Shown: piece by piece, positions 7,922-17,556 of the stretch
How the letters are laid out: each line of letters opens with the position of its first letter
Position numbering within the stretch: the first letter of the stretch is position 1
Position numbers and translations under genes: made by a program
Origin: Deltaproteobacteria bacterium
GTDB lineage: Bacteria > Myxococcota > Kuafuiibacteriia > Kuafuiibacteriales > Kuafuiibacteriaceae
Direction of reading: 5' to 3'
DNA length: 64,000 nucleotides
Assembly (NCBI GenBank): GCA_016703535.1
Contig: JADJBV010000002.1
Location: 248,001-312,000, forward strand
The notes under the pieces: generated by a model
Seen by the model: the letters and a program-made list of their open reading frames with translations, nothing else
Told to the model about the DNA's origin: nothing
Database searches by the model: none

Positions 7922-9292
7922 TCACTCGGACAAGACCGGCAGCCGCTGCTTCTTCCGAGTCGGCGCCAGGAGTTGCTCGAGTTCGGCGTCGCTCCAGAGG
8001 CCCCCACTTCGCCAGTCGAGTTGGGTGATCGACTCCAGCGAGTGACCCGACAAGGTGGCGGTCGGTGGGCCCAGGGGCTCTTCACGCAGCACGAACCGCC
8101 CCTGGTCGAAGGGGATCCCGGGCGCCTCGGCGATCTGCTCGAAGCGCTCCTGCAGCCCTTGTCGCTCGAGCTCCAGCGCCCGATGGATGCAGTAGGGATT
8201 GTTGCCAGGGCGGCCCATAAAAACCTGGGAGGTCCAAGTGCAACCTGCCTTGCAAACGTCGGCGTAATAACAGGTGCGGCAGTGCCCCCAAAGATCGGCC
8301 CGGGTCCGGCTCTTGACGTAGCTGAGTTCGCTGGCGCGCTCCACCGCGACCGCCACCGAAACTTCGCGCGTGGTCCCACCCGAGTAGGTGTTGCTCGGTA
8401 GCGAAGGGCAGCCCTTGATCTTGCCGTCGGCCTCGAGCCCCAAGCTGTATTTGCCCGCCGGGCAACCGCCCCAGTGGGCCCCTTGATCGCCCAGGTGTCG
8501 AAGGGCCGCCTCGTAGGGGCCGAAATAGCCGAGGTTGTTGCCGGGGAAGAGCCGGATCCCGGCCGGGTCCAAACGTTGTTGTTTGACGTAGGCCAACAGC
8601 GGGAAGAGGGCGGTCAACTCATAGGGCTGAAGCAGAAGTTGCGGTCGATCGGCGGCCCGGCCCATCGGCACAGTCAGCTGGAGTTGCCACGCCTTGGAGC
8701 CCAGGTCCGCCAAGAGCTCAGCCAGCGCCGGCAACTCGGGCATCGACAGTCGGTTGACCTGGGTGTTGGTGGCCAGGCGCATCGGCGTGGCCCCGATCCG
8801 CCGGGCCGCTTGGGTCGCCGCCGCAAATGATCCCCGCACCCCCCGTTGGGCGTCGTGGGTGCGCTCCAGGCCGTCGAGGGACACCGAGATCGAACGAACC
8901 CCCGCGGCCACCGCCCGATCGATGCGTTCGGGCGTAAAAAAGCGGGCGCCGGTGGTGATGCCGCAGGCCATGCCGTGATCGGTGATGGACTTGGCGATCA
9001 AGTCCCAGTCTTCACGCAGGTAGGCCTCGCCGCCGATCAGCGTGACCTCTCGGATGCCCAAGTCGGCCATCTGCCGCACCACGTCTAGACACTCGGCGGT
9101 GTCGAGCTCATCGGGTCTCGCATGGCCGGCCCGGGAGCCGCAGTGTTGGCAACCCAGGTCACAACGGAGCGTGATCTCCCAAACCACGTAGATCGGCCGG
9201 CCCGCCTCGTAGTCACTGGGGCGCAGGCCCCGCACCAAGTTTTCGGTGGGCACGGCGCCGATGGCCGCCCGAGGTGTGAAGGTGGTGCTCAC
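7922..9292 (-). CDS. Radical SAM/SPASM peptide maturase
   Basis: The 456-residue protein has the radical SAM cluster motif C-x3-C-x2-C at Cys44, Cys48 and Cys51, followed by the G-G-E-A-Y-L SAM-binding region and a C-terminal SPASM domain. The SPASM cysteines are visible as G-G-C-P-A-G, K-G-C-P, then C-R-T-C, D-V-C, A-G-C and P-Y-C, enough for two auxiliary iron-sulfur clusters. Enzymes of this architecture install crosslinks, thioethers or epimers on ribosomally made peptides. The ATG at 9292 overlaps the stop of the upstream repeat protein (ATGA), so the two are translated together and that protein is the obvious substrate candidate. The enzyme class is certain; chemistry and substrate are inferred. 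Confidence 0.93.
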   Translation of the reverse strand: MSTTFTPRAAIGAVPTENLVRGLRPSDYEAGRPIYVVWEITLRCDLGCQHCGSRAGHARPDELDTAECLDVVRQMADLGIREVTLIGGEAYLREDWDLIAKSITDHGMACGITTGARFFTPERIDRAVAAGVRSISVSLDGLERTHDAQRGVRGSFAAATQAARRIGATPMRLATNTQVNRLSMPELPALAELLADLGSKAWQLQLTVPMGRAADRPQLLLQPYELTALFPLLAYVKQQRLDPAGIRLFPGNNLGYFGPYEAALRHLGDQGAHWGGCPAGKYSLGLEADGKIKGCPSLPSNTYSGGTTREVSVAVAVERASELSYVKSRTRADLWGHCRTCYYADVCKAGCTWTSQVFMGRPGNNPYCIHRALELERQGLQERFEQIAEAPGIPFDQGRFVLREEPLGPPTATLSGHSLESITQLDWRSGGLWSDAELEQLLAPTRKKQRLPVLSE

Positions 9293-9867
9293 GATCCACC
9301 GGCGTCGACCGGAGGATTTCCGTAGAGCAACACGATCGGCGGCTCTCCCGTGTCGGTCATCTCGGCGTCCGCCACGCTGGCGTCGAACACTGGCGGGAGG
9401 CCGTAGTCGGCGACCGGCGGCGGCTCACCCGCGTCGACGAAGCCCGCGTCCACGACGCCCGTGTCTGGGATCCCAGGTTCTCCGTATTCGGGCCCCGGCA
9501 CCGGATCGGCCGCGTCGACCAAAGACGCGTCGGCCTCGGCGATGACCTGGGCGTCTTGGGAGTGGCCGGCGTCGTCGCTGCGTTGAGCGCCGGAGTCGGC
9601 CAAGTTGGGATCCAACAATCCGGTGTCGGCCTCGCAGGCCACCAGCCCCAAGCCGAGCAAAGAGGCCGCGACCAAGCCACCGGTGGTGCTCTGGACTTTT
9701 TGGAGGGTGGCGAAGAGGTCACGCTTCGGCTGCTGGAGAGCGCTCGCGAAGGCGGCGCCGCAGAACGGGCACTGGGTGGTGCGCCAGTTGTCGTCCAGCC
9801 GGATGTGGTTGAGGCAACCCGGACATTCGGTGAGGCGGTGACGAGAGACGAATAACTTCTTGGTCAT
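9289..9867 (-). CDS. Zinc-ribbon lipoprotein-like protein with Y-G-x-P repeats, candidate RiPP precursor
   Basis: The 192-residue protein starts with a zinc ribbon (Cys15, Cys18, Cys33, Cys36), continues through a hydrophobic stretch at about 63-78 ending in a lipobox-like L-V-A-C (Cys78), and then an Asp/Ala/Gly-rich tail. In the tail a 27-residue unit repeats: Tyr128, Tyr155 and Tyr182 are spaced exactly 27 apart, each followed by Gly-x-Pro and preceded by a Pro-rich segment, with D-A-G/D-T-G-E between. The gene overlaps the radical SAM/SPASM gene by 4 bp. Fixed-spacing repeats beside a maturase are the hallmark of a multi-core modified peptide. That the repeats are modified is inference, and I do not recognise a named family with confidence. 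Confidence 0.85.
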   Translation of the reverse strand: MTKKLFVSRHRLTECPGCLNHIRLDDNWRTTQCPFCGAAFASALQQPKRDLFATLQKVQSTTGGLVAASLLGLGLVACEADTGLLDPNLADSGAQRSDDAGHSQDAQVIAEADASLVDAADPVPGPEYGEPGIPDTGVVDAGFVDAGEPPPVADYGLPPVFDASVADAEMTDTGEPPIVLLYGNPPVDAGGS

Positions 9868-9955
9868 GGCGGGCCCGGCCAGGCGTGAGCAGGATTCGAG
9901 CCACGCTTTTCCCTCTACGACAAGGCCGGGTCCGCCTCAGATTTTCGAGGAGCGA

Positions 9956-10945
9956 TCACTTCTGAGCGATCGGTCCTTGGGGCCAACGGTCCACCGCGTT
10001 TTGCACCGGCGGCACGGTCCGCAGGTAGTCATAGATGGCACCCAAGTCCTCCCGGGTCATGCCCGAGTAAAAGGTCCAGGGCATCAAGGTGTTGAAGTCC
10101 CCGGCGGGCACCTCCCGGATGGCGTCGGCCAACTCGTAGACCTTGAAGCGATCGATGAACTGCTCCCGGCTCCAATTGCCCAGGCCCGTTTCGTCGGGGG
10201 TCAGGTTGGCCGAGCGGATCTGGCCCCAAGGCAAGTCAAAAGCCTGTCCACCCGCGAAGTTGCGGCCCGGGATCGGCTCTCCCTTGACGCTCGGCGTGTG
10301 GCAGTCAGCGCAGCCCGCGATGGTCACCAGATATTGGCCGTAGGCGACGCCGTCGCTGGGTTTGGGGCAGTCGGCCCGCAGCTCCGCGACCTGGGGCAAG
10401 GTGCGGATCAAGAGGTTGATCGGGAAGTCCAGCTCTCGGGCCGGAACCTCATTGTCGATGGCCGGGATCCCGCGCAAATACGCCACGATCGACTCCAGAT
10501 CTTCGCGGCAGAGTTGGCTGAAGGTCTGATACGGCATCAACGGGAACAAGGTCTCACCGTTGGGGCGCACGCCGCTGGTGATCGCCCGGATCAACTCGCC
10601 GTCGCTCCACGCCCCGATCGCCGTCGGGGTGATGTTGCGGGCGTAGATCACGCCCGGCAGCCCCAGCTCGGGGCCAAAACGGAAGCCACCTTGGCCTTCG
10701 GTGCCGTCGACCATCGGCCCGGCGTATTTGCCGAAGTCCCGGCTCGAGTGGCAGTCGACGCAAACGGCGACGTGTTGGGCCAGATAACCGCCGCGGATCG
10801 TCCGATCCAAGGTGATCTCGACCCGCTCGTCGGTCGGTGGAGGAACGTCCGGGAAGCGCACCATGAAGTAGGTGAGGCCACCGGCGACGCCGATCACCAA
10901 CAAGGAGCAGACGATCGAGAGGGCAAGGAGGAGAGACTGACGCAT
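9956..10945 (-). CDS. Membrane-anchored diheme cytochrome c
   Basis: The start was moved to the ATG at 10945, which has a good ribosome site (GAAAGGA about 9 bp upstream) and opens with an uncleaved-looking hydrophobic anchor (residues 3-30). That gives 329 residues in two cytochrome c domains with heme motifs C-V-D-C-H (Cys62/65, His66) and C-A-D-C-H (Cys212/215, His216), each with distal Met candidates in M-P-Y and M-P-W segments. The layout resembles the cytochrome subunits of periplasmic alcohol, sugar or aldehyde dehydrogenases, but no dehydrogenase partner is adjacent, so the electron donor is unknown. It probably faces the periplasm. Confidence 0.9.
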   Translation of the reverse strand: MRQSLLLALSIVCSLLVIGVAGGLTYFMVRFPDVPPPTDERVEITLDRTIRGGYLAQHVAVCVDCHSSRDFGKYAGPMVDGTEGQGGFRFGPELGLPGVIYARNITPTAIGAWSDGELIRAITSGVRPNGETLFPLMPYQTFSQLCREDLESIVAYLRGIPAIDNEVPARELDFPINLLIRTLPQVAELRADCPKPSDGVAYGQYLVTIAGCADCHTPSVKGEPIPGRNFAGGQAFDLPWGQIRSANLTPDETGLGNWSREQFIDRFKVYELADAIREVPAGDFNTLMPWTFYSGMTREDLGAIYDYLRTVPPVQNAVDRWPQGPIAQK

Positions 10946-11070
10946 ACAGGGTCCTTTCGCGGCTCGGTACGCTCCCGAGCTCACGATGGTTTAGTGAGGG
11001 ACCCCTGCCTCCTGGATGCTAAGAAGTTCGTCCGAAGATCCTAAAGGAATCTTCACGGCGTCGCGTAGGC

Positions 11071-12438
11071 TCAGGCGCGTTCGACGAGATCCAGCTCACA
11101 GTCGAGCTCCAGCCGGAAGTGTCCGCGCCGAGTGGGGACGAGGCGCACCTCGGGGCATTTTTGCTCCAGGCGGCGGCGCAAGAGGATCAAGCGGCTCTCC
11201 AGGTTGTCGCGCAAGGCCGGCAACCCCAGGCCCTGATCGAGGCGCAGCTCGCGGTTGGAGAACTCGTCCCGGCCCTCGAGGCGATGGGTGGACAACAACT
11301 TCCAGAGGATCTTCCCGGGCACGTTGCGGATCAGATATTCGTCGTCCACGAACACACACTCGTCGTGGCGGAAGTACGCGAAGCGTCGCCGACGTTGGGC
11401 GCGACCGGCGACGGGAACCTTGGGCGGCGTTGTTGGCTCCGGCTCCTCTGGCTCTTCCCGGAGCGCCGCGTTTTCGATGCCGATGGCGATCTGGTTGGCC
11501 ACCACCTGAAGAAATGCTTCGTGCCAGTCGGCGGGCTGCAGGGTCTGTCGGCTTTCGATGGCCAAAACGCCGACCAGGCGATCGTGCACCAACAGGGGCA
11601 AGGCCAGCTGGCTTTGGGCGTCGGGCAAGCCGGGCAGCGGGATCTCGGGGCGCAGCTGTTGGGCGGGTGCCAGTTGTCCACGCACCGCTCGACCGTAGCG
11701 GAGTTCGGTGTTGATCCCAGCCACCCGGATGATCTGACGCGTTTCGGCGACGGTCCCGATCAACCCTTGGCCCAGCTCGACCTCGGCGCCGACGCCACTT
11801 TCGCCGTAACCGCGGCTGGCGATGGTCACCAAACGTCGACCACTATCGTCGGGCAAAAGCACCATCGCGTGGTGAAAACCGAAGAGTTCATCGAGGGCCG
11901 CCAAGGTCACGTCCAGGAGCTCGTCGAGGTCGCGGGTTCGGTTGATCCGGCAGGAGATCTCTTGCAGGCCCCGCAGTTCGGTCATGGGGGTGGGGCCCTC
12001 GAGCTGAGGTAGCGGTGGGGGTTCGGCGCTGGGATCCAAGGCGCCCACGACCTTCTCGAAGGACACCACCTCGAAGACGTCGGCGGCGATCAACTTGAAG
12101 ATCCCCGACATCCCGGTGTGGCTGGCGATCACCTGGATCCGCAGCGACTGGGCCTCGAAGAGGGGGCCCGAGGTTTCGGAGCGGAGAAATCGCAGCTTCA
12201 TCCGGTAGGGCTGCAGCGTCACCGGATCGAGCAGCTCGACGCAGGCCAAGGGGTGTTGTTCGAGGTTGAGGCTGGTCTTGTTGAAGAACTGCCGCGAAAG
12301 CGCGACGTGGCGAGAGTCCACGTAGTGCACCTGGCTCACGTAGGTGATGTTGGGCGTGCCCTCGGCGTCGCAGGTGGCGAGGACGCTGGGCACGACCCCC
12401 TGAAACAGCGATGGATAAAGCGAAAGATCGAAGTTCAT
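11071..12438 (-). CDS. PNPOx-like flavin domain, GAF domain and winged-helix regulator
   Basis: Three parts are visible in 455 residues. Residues 1-130 form a pyridoxamine-5'-phosphate-oxidase-like split barrel (P-S-V-L-A-T-C-D-A-E-G-T-P-N, S-x-x-F-F-N-K-T-S-x-N). Residues about 160-325 form a GAF sensor (I-N-R-T-R-D-L-D-E-L-L-D, G-x-G-L-I-G-T-V-A-E-T). Residues about 350-455 form a winged-helix-like domain rich in Arg (S-R-L-I-L-L-R-R-R-L-E). A protein with a flavin or heme domain, a small-molecule sensor and a DNA-binding end suggests a redox-responsive regulator. The ATG overlaps the stop of the 12435-12923 gene by 4 bp, so the two are cotranscribed. The ligand is unknown. Confidence 0.72.
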   Translation of the reverse strand: MNFDLSLYPSLFQGVVPSVLATCDAEGTPNITYVSQVHYVDSRHVALSRQFFNKTSLNLEQHPLACVELLDPVTLQPYRMKLRFLRSETSGPLFEAQSLRIQVIASHTGMSGIFKLIAADVFEVVSFEKVVGALDPSAEPPPLPQLEGPTPMTELRGLQEISCRINRTRDLDELLDVTLAALDELFGFHHAMVLLPDDSGRRLVTIASRGYGESGVGAEVELGQGLIGTVAETRQIIRVAGINTELRYGRAVRGQLAPAQQLRPEIPLPGLPDAQSQLALPLLVHDRLVGVLAIESRQTLQPADWHEAFLQVVANQIAIGIENAALREEPEEPEPTTPPKVPVAGRAQRRRRFAYFRHDECVFVDDEYLIRNVPGKILWKLLSTHRLEGRDEFSNRELRLDQGLGLPALRDNLESRLILLRRRLEQKCPEVRLVPTRRGHFRLELDCELDLVERA

Positions 12439-12923
12439 CCGCGCCGCTCCTGCCCGTACGGCCGACCCGCGTCAGGCCCCGGCGTCTGCTCGAAGACCTG
12501 ATGCAGGGCGATCTCGACCCGCCAACACGGCGAATGGACCACCTTGCCGGCGACCTGGGGCGGGATTCCGACCGTGGCCAACACCACGCCGAGACCCCGA
12601 CGGTACTGGGCGATGAACTCTCGATCCGCCGGGCTCTCCGGGAGGATCTGGCGCGTGACGCCCTTGAGCTGCACGGTGCGGTGGGTCGGTGGATGGGACG
12701 CGGTCACCGCGATCAAGCCGTTGTCCCGAAGGTTGGCCAAGGTGGCGGCCGAGGTCGCGACCGGCAAAAACACGTCGAAACCTCGCCGATCGGGGTGCAC
12801 GCGCAGGCCCATGGCGCGACAGGTCTCCGGCCAACGGTCGGCGCTGCGGGTGCCGACGTTGAGCGAAAGTCCACTTTCGATGAGCTCGGCCAAGGCCAGG
12901 CCGAGGAGCTGGCCGCCGCTCAC
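12435..12923 (-). CDS. PNPOx-like flavin-binding protein, 162 aa
   Basis: This is a single split-barrel domain with the A-D-R-W-P-E, A-T-L-A-N-L-R-D-N-G-L-I-A-V-T-A-S-H-P and H-R-T-V-Q-L-K-G-V signatures of pyridoxamine 5'-phosphate oxidase-related proteins, which bind FMN, F420 or heme. No export signal is present. It overlaps both neighbours by 4 bp (12920-12923 upstream and 12435-12438 downstream), so three genes form one operon. The downstream partner carries a second barrel of the same superfamily, suggesting a common cofactor or signal. Confidence 0.78.
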   Translation of the reverse strand: MSGGQLLGLALAELIESGLSLNVGTRSADRWPETCRAMGLRVHPDRRGFDVFLPVATSAATLANLRDNGLIAVTASHPPTHRTVQLKGVTRQILPESPADREFIAQYRRGLGVVLATVGIPPQVAGKVVHSPCWRVEIALHQVFEQTPGPDAGRPYGQERRG

Positions 12924-13468
12924 TTGCCGAGCAAGCCTTGTTTCAGGCTCGCGTTGGGGGGTTTGGGCCCGACGAAGATGGCGTAGAGGACCTTCTCGAA
13001 GTCAGCGCCAGGGATGGTGCCCTTCACCGCGCCTTTGTACGAGACCTCCACCCCTTTTTCCGGGACGTAACTCATCACGATCTGGTCACCCTTGTTGACC
13101 GGGCCCAGGTAGCCGATGAACTGCTTCACTTTGGCGGCCAGGCCCGCGCCAGCGCCGTTTTTTTCGAAGCCCTCCTCGAAGGCGCCGACCAGATCGTCCC
13201 GGTCGACCTCCCGGATGAAGTGCATCACCAGCCGCTTGGTCTTGTCGCCGGCCAAGATCGAGTCGACGTCGCTGGTCTTTTGTTCGACGTACAGGCCCGC
13301 CACGTAGACCTCGACGTTGAAGACCGTCGCCTCCCGGACGCCGAGGCCGTTGAGGACCAGCTCCTTGTCGCCGACGGTGGCTTTGTCCGGGAGCGTCACG
13401 CCCGCTTTGGTGCTGGCCACGGCCAGGTTGGGGAGCGCCAGAATCAAGGCAAAGATCAGGGCTCTCAT
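12920..13468 (-). CDS. Secreted chalcone isomerase-like protein
   Basis: Starting at the ATG at 13468 gives 182 residues with a clean signal peptide (M-R-A-L-I-F-A-L-I-L-A-L-P-N-L-A-V-A-S). The mature part has the chalcone-isomerase-like fold signature: G-L-G-V-R-E-A-T-V-F-N-V-E-V-Y-V-A-G-L-Y-V, then the K-R-L-V-M-H-F-I-R-E-V segment and a terminal F-V-G-P-K-P-P. Bacterial members of this family lack a flavonoid substrate and their role is mostly unknown; a fatty-acid-binding or heme-related role has been suggested for relatives. Upstream in-frame Met codons at 13504 and 13480 are less likely because they precede the signal sequence. Confidence 0.85.
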   Translation of the reverse strand: MRALIFALILALPNLAVASTKAGVTLPDKATVGDKELVLNGLGVREATVFNVEVYVAGLYVEQKTSDVDSILAGDKTKRLVMHFIREVDRDDLVGAFEEGFEKNGAGAGLAAKVKQFIGYLGPVNKGDQIVMSYVPEKGVEVSYKGAVKGTIPGADFEKVLYAIFVGPKPPNASLKQGLLGK

Positions 13469-13576
13469 GGGCGGGAGCATGCGCCGGCCCGGGCAGGGCA
13501 GCAAGATGAAACAGGGTTGAAACGTGGTGTGGCGGGGACCGCCGGCAACCCCCTAGGATGCCGTCGTCGCTGGCAC

Positions 13577-13591
13577 GGCACGCCCCTTGCT
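13577..13591 (+). promoter_or_regulatory. Candidate sigma54 (-24/-12) promoter
   Basis: GGCACGCCCCTTGCT matches the sigma54 consensus with GG and GC separated by exactly 10 bases. It sits in the only intergenic gap upstream of the sulfide operon. The predicted start of transcription would be about 13602, only 2 bp before the ATG at 13604, implying a leaderless message. That conflict lowers confidence, and a match of this quality can occur by chance in GC-rich DNA. Confidence 0.35.
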
Positions 13592-13603
13592 CATCCAGAG
13601 GTC

Positions 13604-14491
13604 ATGGAGATCCGAAGTTTCTTCGACGCCCGCACCTTCACCCTGACCTACGTGGTCTGGGACCCCGCCACCCGGGACGCCGTGGTGATCGACCCGGTCC
13701 TCGACTACGAACCCGTCGGCTCGTACACCTTCACCGATTCGGTCGATCAGGTTGGCGAGTTCCTCAAGACCCAAGGCCTGAAGTTGCGTTGGGCCCTCGA
13801 GACCCACGCCCACGCCGACCACCTGACCGGCAGCGCGCTCCTCAAGCGGCGCTTCGACACCAAGGTGGCGATCGGTCGCCCGATCACCAAGGTGCAGGCG
13901 ACCTTCAAGGAGGTCTTCGACCTCGAGCACCTGGCCACCGACGGCCGCCAGTTCGATCGCCTGCTCGACGACGGCGAGGTGCTGGAGGCCGGTAGCCTGA
14001 AGATCAAGGTGATCGCCACGCCGGGCCACACGCCCGCCTGCATGACCTACCAGATCGGTGACGCCCTCTTCACCGGCGACCTGATCTTCATGGACGACTA
14101 CGGCACCGGCCGCTGCGACTTCCCCGCCGGAAGCGCCGCGGACATGTACGACTCGATCCAGAAGCTCTACCAGATGCCGGACTCGACCCGCGTGTTCCCC
14201 GGTCACGACTATCCGCCGCCCTCCCGCGGAGTGAAGTGGGAGACCACCATCGCCGCCGAAAAGGCCAACAACCCGCAGCTCAACGGCAAGACCAGCAAAG
14301 AGACCTTCGTCAAGATGCGCTACGATCGAGACAAGGGCTTGGCCGCGCCCAAGCTGCTGTTCCCCAGCGTCCAGGTGAACATCGACGCCGGCCGGATGCC
14401 CCCGGCCAACGCTGCGGGTCATCGCTACCTGCAGGTCCCGATCAACCTGTTCCGCCCCGCCGACGAGTTGGGCGAACCCAAACCTCGTTAG
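13604..14491 (+). CDS. Persulfide dioxygenase-like metallo-beta-lactamase-fold protein
   Basis: The 295-residue protein has the metal-binding motif T-H-A-H-A-D-H (His68, His70, Asp72, His73), a further His in T-P-G-H-T, Asp in F-T-G-D-L-I-F-M-D-D-Y-G-T-G-R-C-D-F and a final His in F-P-G-H-D-Y. The G-T-G-R-x-D-F segment is typical of the ETHE1/Blh persulfide dioxygenase group, which oxidises glutathione persulfide to sulfite. The ATG follows GAGG closely. It is the first gene of an operon ending in sulfide:quinone oxidoreductase, consistent with handling the persulfide made by that enzyme. The fold is certain and the substrate is well supported by context. Confidence 0.87.
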   Translation: MEIRSFFDARTFTLTYVVWDPATRDAVVIDPVLDYEPVGSYTFTDSVDQVGEFLKTQGLKLRWALETHAHADHLTGSALLKRRFDTKVAIGRPITKVQATFKEVFDLEHLATDGRQFDRLLDDGEVLEAGSLKIKVIATPGHTPACMTYQIGDALFTGDLIFMDDYGTGRCDFPAGSAADMYDSIQKLYQMPDSTRVFPGHDYPPPSRGVKWETTIAAEKANNPQLNGKTSKETFVKMRYDRDKGLAAPKLLFPSVQVNIDAGRMPPANAAGHRYLQVPINLFRPADELGEPKPR

Positions 14492-14503
14492 GCCACGGAC
14501 GCG

Positions 14504-15535
14504 ATGCCCGCGCTGATCCTCTTGTTGCTCGGCGCTCCGATCTCCCTCGAGCTCGGGGGGTCCAGCCAGCTCGAGGTTTCGGTGATCGGCCAACTGCGGC
14601 TGACGGAAAGTGATCGGCCCGGCGGCGCCTCAGAAGTGCAAGTCAACTTGCAACGCCTCCGGGAGACGCTTCGGCTCTCCACCTTCGATCGACGGTTGGC
14701 CTTCGGGCTCAGCGTCAACACCACGCCCGCGGTGCAGGAGCTGATCGAACTTTCGATCGAAGGCCGGCCCGCGCCTTGGCTGCGCCTCAAGGGCGGCTTC
14801 TTCAAGGTGCCCTTCACCGCCTACCGGGCCCAAAGTTACGCCGAGCTCTCCTTCGTGGACTGGGCCACCCTCGTGACCCGGCCCTTCGGCGCCGAACATC
14901 AACTGGGCCTGGAACTGCACGCGGCGGTGGAGTCTTGGACCTTGGTCTTTGGGACCTTCGGCGGTGCGCCGCTCCGAGCGGCCCACGGCTTGGGCCTGGC
15001 CCCGAGTTTTGGTTTGGCGACCCGTAACCTCGCCAATCTCGCCGACCTGGGCCTCCCGGGGCGCCTCCACCCGGAGCTGTTCACCCGCGTTTCAGTTCGT
15101 TTCGTCGCCACTGGCCTCGAGCTGATCGCCAGCGCCGCCATCGACCTTTCCCCCGAAGAACAGCGGGATCTGGCCTTTCGGGCGGCCCCCGAGGTGCGCT
15201 GGCGAGGGGGGCCCGCCGAGGCCTTTGGCGTGTTTTATGTCGGGGGCCCGAGTTCGGCCCCCACCCAACTGAAGGGCGGCTTGGTCGAAGCCCACCTCGA
15301 CGTCGACGACGGCCTGCGGCTTTCGGCCCGCTGGTCCGCTTTGGCCCGAGAACCCGAGCTGGTGGATGCCAGCCGTGCACCAAAGTTCGAGGAAGAACGA
15401 ACATTTGCGATGATGTTTCGGGTGCTTGGCGCCCAGCTGGAGTTGATCGCCGACCTGGCCCAGCTCCGCCAGGTGCGGGCTTTGGGGGTGGTCGAAGAGT
15501 GGCGGGCCCGGGCCCAAGTCCAGGGCGGCTGGTGA
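14504..15535 (+). CDS. Outer-membrane porin-like protein (phosphate-selective porin type)
   Basis: The 343-residue protein starts with a short hydrophobic signal and then shows alternating beta-strand patterns throughout (L-R-L-S-T-F-D-R-R-L-A-F-G-L-S-V-N). It has the K-G-G-F-F-K-V-P-F-T segment seen in OprO/OprP-like porins, where it follows the sentence-like 'R-L-x-L-K-x-G' strand. It lies 12 bp after the dioxygenase gene. It probably provides an outer-membrane pore for a small anion such as sulfide, thiosulfate or sulfate, but ion selectivity cannot be read from the sequence. Confidence 0.7.
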   Translation: MPALILLLLGAPISLELGGSSQLEVSVIGQLRLTESDRPGGASEVQVNLQRLRETLRLSTFDRRLAFGLSVNTTPAVQELIELSIEGRPAPWLRLKGGFFKVPFTAYRAQSYAELSFVDWATLVTRPFGAEHQLGLELHAAVESWTLVFGTFGGAPLRAAHGLGLAPSFGLATRNLANLADLGLPGRLHPELFTRVSVRFVATGLELIASAAIDLSPEEQRDLAFRAAPEVRWRGGPAEAFGVFYVGGPSSAPTQLKGGLVEAHLDVDDGLRLSARWSALAREPELVDASRAPKFEEERTFAMMFRVLGAQLELIADLAQLRQVRALGVVEEWRARAQVQGGW

Positions 15536-15624
15536 CCGTGAAGCGCCTGAAACGGCGCTGAAACACGACCGGGCCACATCAGCGGACTCCCGGAGGTGGT
15601 CTGCCCTTTGCTCTAGGGAGCCCC

Positions 15625-16326
15625 ATGGCAGAACAAGACGACACGAAGGCGCTGCTTCAGCGCATCGATCAACGGCTGGAGCGGCTGGAGCGCTTGGCCG
15701 ATCGGGTGGAGCGACTGGAGTCCCAGGGCTTGGCGGCGGCCGCGGTGGTCACCGACACCGTCGATCGGGCCATGGCCCAGGCTTCGAATCGCGGGATCGA
15801 GGTCGATCCCCGGGCCCGGGCTTTGGCCAGTTTGGTGCTCCGGGCGACCGAACCCCACAGCTTGAGCCAGCTGGAGTCGGGGCTGGAGCTGATGGCCGCG
15901 GCCCCCGGCGCCTTGGCGGCGTTGACCGACACCTTGGACGGACTGGCCGCCCAGTTGATCGCGGCGGGGATCGATCCGGACGTGCGGGTGCGCAACTTGG
16001 CCTCGGCCGCCGAACGCCTGACCTCCAACGAGGCGATCGAGGTGTTGCATTCGGTGTTGGATCGCCTGACCTCGGTCCGCACCTTGTTGGCCTCGGGGAT
16101 CTTGGATCCGGCTTCGACCGAGGTGGTGGGGCGCATGGCCCGGGCCTTGGCCCACGCCGCCGAAGAGCCGCCAGGTCGGGTGGGACCCTTCGGTGCCCTC
16201 AAGGCCCTCGCGGATCCCGACGTGGGTCGCAGCCTCGACTTTTTGCTCCGCTTCGCCCGCGGCTTCGGCCGCGTCGCCCACCACCACTCGAGCCCGGCCT
16301 TGCCCGCCCAGACCCGGAAGGACTGA
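15625..16326 (+). CDS. DUF1641 family protein
   Basis: This 233-residue helical protein has a heptad-like N-terminus (L-L-Q-R-I-D-Q-R-L-E-R-L-E-R-L) that forms a coiled coil, followed by leucine/alanine-rich helices and the G-P-F-G-A-L-K-A-L-x-D-P-D-V segment typical of DUF1641. Members of this family are repeatedly found beside sulfide:quinone oxidoreductase-like flavoproteins. Here the gene ends 3 bp before the oxidoreductase start. It is probably an accessory or membrane-docking partner; no catalytic residues are evident. Confidence 0.8.
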   Translation: MAEQDDTKALLQRIDQRLERLERLADRVERLESQGLAAAAVVTDTVDRAMAQASNRGIEVDPRARALASLVLRATEPHSLSQLESGLELMAAAPGALAALTDTLDGLAAQLIAAGIDPDVRVRNLASAAERLTSNEAIEVLHSVLDRLTSVRTLLASGILDPASTEVVGRMARALAHAAEEPPGRVGPFGALKALADPDVGRSLDFLLRFARGFGRVAHHHSSPALPAQTRKD

Positions 16327-16329
16327 ACC

Positions 16330-17520
<1,191 letters not shown>

Positions 17521-17556
17521 ATCGTGCCTTGAACTTCGACAGGCTTCCGTGAGGAC

